The position numbers and the translations under genes were made by a program. From Asanoa ferruginea (GTDB lineage Bacteria > Actinomycetota > Actinomycetes > Mycobacteriales > Micromonosporaceae): a stretch of 64,000 nucleotides of DNA. Location of the stretch: NCBI RefSeq assembly GCF_003387075.1, contig NZ_QUMQ01000001.1, positions 6,882,001 to 6,946,000 on the forward strand, given 5' to 3'. Below the pieces are notes generated by a model. That model made no database searches and was not told the origin of the DNA. It was given only the letters and a program-made list of their open reading frames with translations. Positions 57,883-64,000 of this stretch are shown piece by piece. Each line of letters begins with the position of its first letter. Within the stretch, counting starts at the first letter, position 1.

Positions 57883-59535
57883 ATGAGTCGGCAGAGCGTG
57901 GCCAAGGCTCATCAGAAGATCCAGGAGTTGTCCTGGGAACCGGCCTACCACCAGCCGGTATCCCACTACGGCACCGACTACACCTTCCGGAAGGCGCAGA
58001 AGAAAGACCCGCTCAAGCAGGTGCTGCGGTCCTACTTCCCGATGCAGGAAGAGAAGGACCACCGGGTGTACGGGGCGTCCGACGGCGCGATCCGCGGCAA
58101 CATGTTCCGCCAGGTGCAGGAGCGCTGGCTGGAGTGGCAGAAGCTGTTCCTGTCGATCATCCCGTTGCCGGAGATCTCGGCCGCCCGCGCGATGCCGCTG
58201 CTGTTCCGCACGGTGCCCAACCCGGAACTGCACAACGGCCAGGCGATCCAGATGATCGACGAGGTTCGGCACTCGACGATCCAGCAGAACCTCAAGCGCT
58301 TGTACATGAACAACTACATCGACCCGGCGGGCTTCAACAGCAGCCTGCGCAACTTCCAGAACGACTACTGCGGCACCATCGGCCGCCAGTTCGCCGAGGG
58401 GTTCATCACCGGTGACGCGATCACCGCGGCGAGCATCTACCTGACGATCGTCGCCGAGACGGCGTTCACCAACACGTTGTTCGTCGCGATGCCGGCCGAG
58501 GCCGCCGCGAACGGCGACTATCTGCTGCCGACGGTGTTCCACTCGGTGCAGTCCGACGAGTCGCGGCACATCAGCAACGGCTACGCGACGCTGCTCATGG
58601 CGCTCGCCGACGAGGGCAACCACCAGCTTCTCGAGCGCGACCTGCGCTATGCCTGGTGGAACAACCACCGCGTGGTCGACGCCGCGATCGGCACCTTCAT
58701 CGAGTATGGAACGAAGGACCGGCGCAAGGAGCGCGAGTCCTACGCCGAGATGTGGCGCCGCTGGATCTACGACGACTACTACCGCTCCTACCTGGTCCCC
58801 CTGGAAAAGTACGGCCTGGTCATTCCGCACGACCTCATCGAGGAAGCCTGGAACCAGATCTGGAACAAGGGGTACGTGCACGAGGTCGCCCAGTTCTTCG
58901 CGACCGGCTGGCTGGCCAACTACTGGCGGATCGACCCGATGACCGACAAGGACTTCGAGTGGTTCGAATACAAGTACCCGGGCTGGTATGACAGGTACGG
59001 CAAGTGGTGGGAGCAGTACAACCGCCTGTCGACGCCCAACGGGCACCACCCGATCGTCGCCGAGGACGTCGACTACCAGTACCCGCACCGCTGCTGGGTC
59101 TGCATGGTCCCGTGCCTGGTCCGCGAGGACATGGTGATGGCCGAGGTCAACGGCCAGTGGCGCACCTACTGCCACGAGGCCTGCCGGTGGACCGACGTCG
59201 AGGCGTTCCGCCCGACCTACCAGGGCCGCGAGACGCCCAACATGGGTCAGCTCATCGGCGCCCGCGAGTGGGAGACGCTCTACCACGGCTGGAACTGGGC
59301 CGACGTGGTCTCCGACATGGGCTTCGTCCGCGACGACGGCAAGACGCTGGTCGCGCAGCCGCACCTCAACCTCGACCCGTCGAAGATGTGGACGCTCGAC
59401 CACCTGCGCCGGATGGACCCGTTGCTCAGCCCCAACGTGCTGCTCAACGAGATGACCGACGAAGAGCGCAACGCGTTCCACGCCGCCTACATCCAGGGCG
59501 GGCCGGCCGGCCGCCCCGCCCGCACCGACAAGTAA
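57883..59535 (+). CDS. prmA: Propane/acetone monooxygenase hydroxylase large subunit
   Basis: A 550-residue alpha subunit of a soluble diiron monooxygenase (propane 2-monooxygenase PrmA/MimA type). Diiron ligands by position: Glu97, Glu127 and His130 in DEVRH, Glu192, Glu226 and His229 in SDESRH; the spacings (30, 3, 62, 34, 3) equal those of the methane monooxygenase ligands, and Thr196 matches the gating Thr. A C-terminal Cys cluster ([14 protein letters not shown]) follows. It hydroxylates small alkanes or ketones in the cytoplasm. GAGGAG precedes the ATG. It is the first structural gene of the operon. Confidence 0.95.
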   Translation: MSRQSVAKAHQKIQELSWEPAYHQPVSHYGTDYTFRKAQKKDPLKQVLRSYFPMQEEKDHRVYGASDGAIRGNMFRQVQERWLEWQKLFLSIIPLPEISAARAMPLLFRTVPNPELHNGQAIQMIDEVRHSTIQQNLKRLYMNNYIDPAGFNSSLRNFQNDYCGTIGRQFAEGFITGDAITAASIYLTIVAETAFTNTLFVAMPAEAAANGDYLLPTVFHSVQSDESRHISNGYATLLMALADEGNHQLLERDLRYAWWNNHRVVDAAIGTFIEYGTKDRRKERESYAEMWRRWIYDDYYRSYLVPLEKYGLVIPHDLIEEAWNQIWNKGYVHEVAQFFATGWLANYWRIDPMTDKDFEWFEYKYPGWYDRYGKWWEQYNRLSTPNGHHPIVAEDVDYQYPHRCWVCMVPCLVREDMVMAEVNGQWRTYCHEACRWTDVEAFRPTYQGRETPNMGQLIGAREWETLYHGWNWADVVSDMGFVRDDGKTLVAQPHLNLDPSKMWTLDHLRRMDPLLSPNVLLNEMTDEERNAFHAAYIQGGPAGRPARTDK

Positions 59536-59544
59536 CCGCCGAAC

Positions 59545-60588
59545 ATGGGCGAGAAGCACCGGGTCCGGTTCGAGCCCGTCGGCATCGAGATCGAGGTCGA
59601 CGAGGAGCAGACCGTGCTGCGTTCCGCGTCCGAGCAGGGGCTGATGCTCATGCACGGGTGCAAGGAAGGGCAGTGCGCGGCCTGCAAGTCGTTCGTGCTC
59701 GACGGCGACGACATCGAGCTCGACCGGTATTCGACCTTCGCCCTGCCCGACTACGAGAAGGAGGAGGGCTTCACGCTCCTCTGCCGGGCCCACGTCTACG
59801 AGGACGTGACGATCGAGCTGCTCAACTTCGACGAGGAGATCCTCCGGTCCGGGCTACCCATCCAGAACGCCGTGGCGGAGGTCGTGTCGATCGACCCGGT
59901 GACGCACGACCTCCGGCACCTGGTGCTCCGGCTGATCGAGCCGGCGGACCTGACGTTCTTCCCCGGCCAGTACGTGGACATCGCGGTGCCCGGCACCGAC
60001 GCCACGCGCTCGTTCTCGATGGCGAACACCTCCAGCCGCGAGGGCGGGCGGCTGGAGTTCGTCATCAAGGTCTACCCCGACGGGCTCTTCTCGTCGTTCC
60101 TCGACGAGAGGCTGGCCGTCGGTGACCGGCTCGACCTGACCGGGCCCTTCGGCGTCTTCACCCTCCGCGAGGCGCAGGGCGAGGACATCATCTTCGTCGG
60201 CGGCGGCGCCGGGCTCGCGCCGATCCTGGCGTTGCTGCGCTCGATGGCGGAGCGCGGGATCGACCGCCGGGCGGTCTTCTACTACGGGGCCCGGCGGCGG
60301 CGCGATCTCTGCTTCGAGGGCGAGCTCAAGGCGCTCGAGGAGAAGCTGCCCAACTTCCGGTTCGTGCCGGCGCTGTCCGAACCCGAGGACGGCGACGGCT
60401 GGGACGGCGAGGTTGGCCTGATCACCGACGTGGTCAAGCGGCACGAGCAGAACCTGAAGCGCGCACACGCATACCTCTGCGGGCCGCCGCCGATGGTCGA
60501 GGCGGCCATGCCGTTGCTCGGCCAGCTCGGCGTGCCCGACAAGCACATCTACTACGACAAGTTCACGACGACAGGTGGGGAGGACTGA
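59545..60588 (+). CDS. prmB: Monooxygenase NADH reductase component
   Basis: A 347-residue electron-transfer protein. The N-terminal plant-type [2Fe-2S] domain has Cys39, Cys44, Cys47 and Cys80 (HGCKEGQCAACKS, LLCRA). An FAD domain (RSFSMANTS, residues ~150) and an NAD domain (FVGGGAGLAPILALLRSM) follow. It passes electrons from NADH to the diiron hydroxylase. It lies 9 bp after prmA and overlaps prmC by 1 bp (TGATG). Confidence 0.95.
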   Translation: MGEKHRVRFEPVGIEIEVDEEQTVLRSASEQGLMLMHGCKEGQCAACKSFVLDGDDIELDRYSTFALPDYEKEEGFTLLCRAHVYEDVTIELLNFDEEILRSGLPIQNAVAEVVSIDPVTHDLRHLVLRLIEPADLTFFPGQYVDIAVPGTDATRSFSMANTSSREGGRLEFVIKVYPDGLFSSFLDERLAVGDRLDLTGPFGVFTLREAQGEDIIFVGGGAGLAPILALLRSMAERGIDRRAVFYYGARRRRDLCFEGELKALEEKLPNFRFVPALSEPEDGDGWDGEVGLITDVVKRHEQNLKRAHAYLCGPPPMVEAAMPLLGQLGVPDKHIYYDKFTTTGGED

Positions 60589-61757
60589 TGACGACCGCGA
60601 CGGAACGTAGCGTTCCCAAGCCCGTCTTCACCGACGCCGAGGCCGGCGCGAAGGAGTTCCCGGACTCGACCGCGCGCCGGTTCAACTACTACGTCCCGCA
60701 GAAGCGCAAGCAGACCCATTACGAGGACGTGACCGTCGAGGTCCAGCCCGACCCGCGGCACTATCTCGCCCAGGGCTGGCTCTACGGGTTCTCCGACGGT
60801 CGCGGCGGCTACCCGCTGGACTGGACCGCGCTGAAGGCGTGGGGCTCGGACCGGCCGGAGCCGACCCGCGGGCCGGGTTCGGGCGGCAAGGGTTACGACT
60901 GGCCGGCGCACGGCTGGCACGAGTTCCGTGACCCCAACGAGGAATGGGAGCTCTCGCTCTACCGCTACAACGCCAACGTCGTACGCCAGGTTGGTCAGAA
61001 TGTCGAAGCCGCCCGCCGCTCGAAGGCCTTCGAGCAGTGGAACCCCAACTGGGTGCGGTTCGTCGAGCGGCACGTCGGCGCGTGGATGCACGTCGACCAC
61101 GGCCTCGGCCTCTACCTGTTCGCCAACGCCAACCGGCGGGCCCCCACCAACATGCACAACAACGCGATCTCGGTGAACAGCATGCACCGGATCCGGGCCG
61201 CGCAGGACCTCGCGCTCTACGGCCTGACGCTGAGCGAGGAGATCGAAGGCTTCGACGGCTCGGCGCACCTCGACGCCTGGAACAACGACCCCGCGTGGCA
61301 GGGCGTACGCGAGGTCGCGGAGCGGCTGACCGCGATCGACGACTGGTGCGAAGCCATCTTCGCGGCCAACGTGGTCTTCGAACCCCTCGTCGGTGAGCTG
61401 TTCCGCAGCCACCTGGTGCAGCACGCCGCACCGCGCAACGGCGACTTTGTCACCCCGACGATCGTCGGTGCCGAGGAGTACGACTTCTCCGAGCGCGACC
61501 TGCGCTACACGAAGGCGATGTTCGAGCTGCTCACGGCCGACCGCGAGTTCGCCGAGCACAACACCCGGATCCTGCACTCGTGGCTGGCCGACTGGGTACC
61601 GGTCTCGATCGCCGCCGCCCGGGCGCTCCAGCCGCTGTGGTCGCAGCCCGACTCCAAGCCGCCGCGCTTCGAGGACGCGCTCGACAGCGCCAAGAACCGT
61701 TTCAACGGCATCGTGACCGACCTCGGCCTCGAGACACCGAAGGAGCTGGCCCAGTGA
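60588..61757 (+). CDS. prmC: Monooxygenase hydroxylase small subunit
   Basis: A 389-residue beta subunit of the hydroxylase. It has the ferritin-like fold of the large subunit without the diiron ligands; recognisable segments are [36 protein letters not shown] and [16 protein letters not shown]. It forms the (alpha-beta)2 hydroxylase core with PrmA. It overlaps prmB (TGATG) and prmD (GTGA), in the order known from rhodococcal prm and mycobacterial mim clusters. Confidence 0.94.
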   Translation: MTTATERSVPKPVFTDAEAGAKEFPDSTARRFNYYVPQKRKQTHYEDVTVEVQPDPRHYLAQGWLYGFSDGRGGYPLDWTALKAWGSDRPEPTRGPGSGGKGYDWPAHGWHEFRDPNEEWELSLYRYNANVVRQVGQNVEAARRSKAFEQWNPNWVRFVERHVGAWMHVDHGLGLYLFANANRRAPTNMHNNAISVNSMHRIRAAQDLALYGLTLSEEIEGFDGSAHLDAWNNDPAWQGVREVAERLTAIDDWCEAIFAANVVFEPLVGELFRSHLVQHAAPRNGDFVTPTIVGAEEYDFSERDLRYTKAMFELLTADREFAEHNTRILHSWLADWVPVSIAAARALQPLWSQPDSKPPRFEDALDSAKNRFNGIVTDLGLETPKELAQ

Positions 61758-62128
61758 CGCAGTTCAAGGTTGCCGAGAGCCCGTTCAAGTCCGACAACTC
61801 GGCGTCGAACATGTGCGGCTTCACGCTGATGAACAACCAGGTCGGCGTCGTGGTCGCGGAGGTCATGAAGACCAAGGACAACGTACGCGTGACGCCGTTG
61901 CCCTCGATGATCCGCGTCGACGCCCTCAACCGGATGGACGTCGTCTACGACGAGATCTCCGAGGCGCTCGGCGAGGAGCCCGGCTACTTCGACGCGGCCG
62001 AGTTCGAGGAGAGCATGTCGACCCACTACGGCCGCATGATCCACGAAGACGACCGGACCATCATGTTCGCCAACCCCGAGGACGCCGCCGAATACATCGG
62101 CTTCGACCTCACGGCCGGTGGGAGGTAA
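61754..62128 (+). CDS. prmD: Monooxygenase coupling (effector) protein
   Basis: A 124-residue MmoB/DmpM-type coupling protein that lacks cofactors and tunes the hydroxylase for O2 activation. Typical features are [21 protein letters not shown] near the start and a C-terminal [20 protein letters not shown] strand-helix. GTG 61754 overlaps the prmC stop. Confidence 0.93.
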   Translation: MTQFKVAESPFKSDNSASNMCGFTLMNNQVGVVVAEVMKTKDNVRVTPLPSMIRVDALNRMDVVYDEISEALGEEPGYFDAAEFEESMSTHYGRMIHEDDRTIMFANPEDAAEYIGFDLTAGGR

Positions 62129-62133
62129 CCGCC

Positions 62134-63183
62134 TTGTACGAGAAGGACGGGGAGAAGTACTTCATCGTCGACAGCCACATGCACTACTGGCAGGCGGGCC
62201 CGGAAACCTGGGTGCCCGGTGCCGAGAACTACGCCAAGGGCTGGATCGAGTGCTTCCACGCCTACCAGGGCCTCGGCCCGCCGGCGACGCACTGGTCGAT
62301 CGAGAAGTTCATGTCCTACACCGAAGACGACCTGATGAAGGACGTCTTCCAGGACGGCTACGTCGACGTCGCGGTGTTCCAGCCGACCTACCTGACCGAG
62401 TGGTACAAGGACGGCTTCAACACCACCGAGCGCAACGCGGCCCTGGGTGAGAAGCACCCGGGCAAGTTCATCGCCAACACGCGGTGGGACCCGCGCGAGG
62501 GTGAAGACGGCCTGAAGAAGCTCGCCGAGAACGTCGAGCGCTACGGCTCCAAGGGCGTCAAGCTCTACACCGCCGAGTGGCGCGAGGGATCGCGCGGCTG
62601 GACGCTGAAGGACCCGGCGGCTTACAAATATCTGGAGGCCTGCCAGGAGCTCGGCATCAAGAACATCCACGTCCACAAGGGACCGACGATCTGGCCGCTC
62701 GACAAGGACGCGTTCGACGTGTCCGACATCGACCACGCCGCGACCGACTTCCCCGAGCTCAACTTCATCGTCGAGCACGTGGGCCTGCCGCGGATCGAAG
62801 ACTTCTGCTTCATGGCGACCCAGGAGCCCAACGTGTACGCGGGCCTGTCGGTCGTCATCGGCGGGCTGATGCACGCCCGGCCGAAGTTCTTCGCGAAGGT
62901 GATGGGCGAGCTGCTGTTCTGGGTCGGCGAAGACAAGATGACGTTCGGCAGCGACTACGGCATCTGGGAACCCAAGTGGCAGATCGAGGGGTTCGTCGAC
63001 TGGGACTACCCGAGCGACGAGTTCTCCGACTACCCGCGGGTCACCACCGCCACCAAGAAGAAGATCCTCGGGCTCAACGCGGCCAAGCTCTACGGCATCG
63101 ACGTGCCCGCGGAATATCAACTTCCGGCCGCGGCCGGAACCCCTGCGGCCCGGGAGGATGCCGCACTGGTCGAGTCGCAATGA
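62134..63183 (+). CDS. Amidohydrolase-family protein of prm operon
   Basis: A 349-residue TIM-barrel metal-dependent hydrolase: metal His in FIVDSHMHYW, His in HVHKGPTIW, EHVGLPRIEDF, and the late Asp in FGSDYGIWEPKWQ. The start is TTG 62134, the only plausible initiation codon after GGGAGGT (62120-62126). Homologues sit at the same place in mim/prm clusters. Its substrate is unknown; a role in hydroxylase maturation or in metabolism of the oxidation product is possible. Confidence 0.85.
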   Translation: MYEKDGEKYFIVDSHMHYWQAGPETWVPGAENYAKGWIECFHAYQGLGPPATHWSIEKFMSYTEDDLMKDVFQDGYVDVAVFQPTYLTEWYKDGFNTTERNAALGEKHPGKFIANTRWDPREGEDGLKKLAENVERYGSKGVKLYTAEWREGSRGWTLKDPAAYKYLEACQELGIKNIHVHKGPTIWPLDKDAFDVSDIDHAATDFPELNFIVEHVGLPRIEDFCFMATQEPNVYAGLSVVIGGLMHARPKFFAKVMGELLFWVGEDKMTFGSDYGIWEPKWQIEGFVDWDYPSDEFSDYPRVTTATKKKILGLNAAKLYGIDVPAEYQLPAAAGTPAAREDAALVESQ

Positions 63184-63860
63184 GCACGCGCACCCTGCTC
63201 GACGCCCTCGGCGAGGTGCGTGATCCCGAGCTCGACGAGCCGATCACCGTGCTCGGGTTCGTCGCGTCCGCGTCGCTGTCTCCGGACGGCGACGCGGCCG
63301 TGCACCTGCGCCTGCCGACCTACTTCTGCGCGCCGAACTTCGCCTACCTGATGGTGGCCGACGCCTACGACGCCGTGTCCACCGTGGACGGTGTGCGCCG
63401 GGCGGAGGTGGTGCTCGACGACCACTTCGCGGCCGACGCGATCAACGAGGGGGTGGCGGCGCGTGCGGGCTTCGTCGCCTCCTTCGAGGGGGAGGCGGTC
63501 GACGAGCTCGACAACCTCCGGGTCAACTTCCTCCGCAAAGCGGTCCTGGCCGGCACCGATCTGGTGTGCCGGCCACTTGTCGAGGCGGGGAAGTCGCCGG
63601 CCGACCTCGCGGCCCTGACGCTGGGCGAGGTGCCATGGTCGCCGGCCCTCGACCGGCTGCGCCGGCGGCGCACCGAGCTCGGCCTGCCCGCCGGCGACGC
63701 GGCACCGCTGCTCGTCGACCCCGCCTCCGGAGCGGCGGTCGGCGACGCGGCGGTGCCGCTGCACCTGCGCAAGGCCCGGCTGACCCGCACCAGCCTCGAC
63801 GCCAACACCGGCATCTGCCGCGGGATGCTGCGGCACCGCTACGGAGTGGAGGACCAATGA
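63180..63860 (+). CDS. MIP18/DUF59-domain protein (iron-sulfur assembly-like)
   Basis: A 226-residue protein. The N-terminal MIP18/DUF59-like domain is visible in LLDALGEVRDPELDEPITVLGFVASASLSPDG and the Cys-containing LPTYFCAPNFAYLMV. The C-terminal ~120 residues lack a known motif. DUF59 proteins aid Fe-S or diiron cofactor assembly and oxygenase maturation (as PaaD), so a role in maturation of PrmA or PrmB is a reasonable inference. It overlaps both neighbours by ATGA. Confidence 0.82.
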   Translation: MSTRTLLDALGEVRDPELDEPITVLGFVASASLSPDGDAAVHLRLPTYFCAPNFAYLMVADAYDAVSTVDGVRRAEVVLDDHFAADAINEGVAARAGFVASFEGEAVDELDNLRVNFLRKAVLAGTDLVCRPLVEAGKSPADLAALTLGEVPWSPALDRLRRRRTELGLPAGDAAPLLVDPASGAAVGDAAVPLHLRKARLTRTSLDANTGICRGMLRHRYGVEDQ

Positions 63861-64000
63861 AAGCCGTACGGCTGCACGCGTACCACCAGTTGCCGGTGGT
63901 CGAGGAGGTGCCGGAACCGACCGTGAAGGGCCCGTTCGACGTGCTCGTGCGGATCGGCGGCGCCGGCGTCTGCCGGACCGACCTGCACATCATCGAGGAG
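63857..64000 (+). CDS. Zinc alcohol dehydrogenase, partial (N-terminus)
   Basis: The 48 visible residues (MKAVRLHAYHQLPVVEEVPEP..., ...GAGVCRTDLHIIEE) are the N-terminal GroES-like domain of a zinc-dependent medium-chain alcohol dehydrogenase, with catalytic zinc Cys in GVCRTD. It would oxidise the secondary or primary alcohol made by the monooxygenase. The gene runs past the window end. ATG 63857 overlaps the previous stop. Confidence 0.88.
   Translation, partial: MKAVRLHAYHQLPVVEEVPEPTVKGPFDVLVRIGGAGVCRTDLHIIEE

Overview
The window is GC-rich chromosomal DNA with strong third-position G/C bias, many ATGA, GTGA or TGATG gene overlaps and many probable leaderless starts (a TANNNT box 5-7 nt before ATG or GTG). 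Together with the gene families present, this points to a filamentous actinomycete, most likely Micromonosporaceae; the genus is an inference and was not tested. I found no tRNA, rRNA, CRISPR array or replication origin.

Layout. 1-6.8 kb: an ECF sigma factor with a partner gene cut by the window edge, a LysE exporter broken by a 101-bp tandem duplication, a LysR regulator divergent from a serine hydrolase, an MBL-fold hydrolase/lipoprotein/LysE operon, and a methyltransferase. 7.1-16.7 kb: a secreted redox/carbohydrate cluster with a cupredoxin-repeat-DUF1080 protein, two paralogous two-domain multicopper oxidases, and a giant ThuA/discoidin/sugar-dehydrogenase/PKD/DUF1080 protein. 16.7-26.7 kb: AnmK, a nucleoside hydrolase, a CxxC peroxidase-like protein with an apparent AUC start, an NAD(P)-binding protein, an ECF sigma factor with a membrane propeller protein, a YqeY-like protein, two Tat-exported proteins, and a TetR/quinone oxidoreductase pair. 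26.7-27.5 kb: a gene-free, degenerate tandem-repeat array. 27.5-35 kb (minus strand): a LacI-controlled sugar ABC operon with a glucoamylase-like protein and a GH39 glycosidase. 35-43.5 kb: an EEP-family membrane hydrolase, an iron-regulated siderophore uptake operon under a DtxR/IdeR-type box, a PAP2 phosphatase and a B12-binding radical SAM protein. 43.3-53.9 kb: a catabolic locus with an ACAD10/11-like acyl-CoA dehydrogenase, flavin monooxygenase, sugar-type ABC transporter, acetoacetyl-CoA-synthetase-like ligase, TetR, SDR and aminoglycoside-phosphotransferase-like kinase. 53.9-55.1 kb: an intact IS30-family insertion sequence. 55.1-64 kb: a DUF2716 gene, then an AcoR/MimR-type regulator divergent from a propane/acetone-type soluble diiron monooxygenase operon (prmABCD/mimABCD), an amidohydrolase, an MIP18-like protein and the start of an alcohol dehydrogenase cut by the window end.

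How they may work together. The secreted cluster can be read as an extracellular chain in which a quinoprotein-type sugar dehydrogenase and 3-keto-glycoside-type domains act on glycosides and pass electrons through a cupredoxin to multicopper oxidases. The 43-54 kb locus has the parts of a kinase-plus-ACAD route for 4-hydroxyacyl-CoAs, as in levulinate catabolism. The prm locus oxidises small alkanes or ketones and is probably switched by its divergent regulator through two copies of a GTCTCA-N3-TGAGAC type site. These system-level readings are inferences from domain content and synteny.
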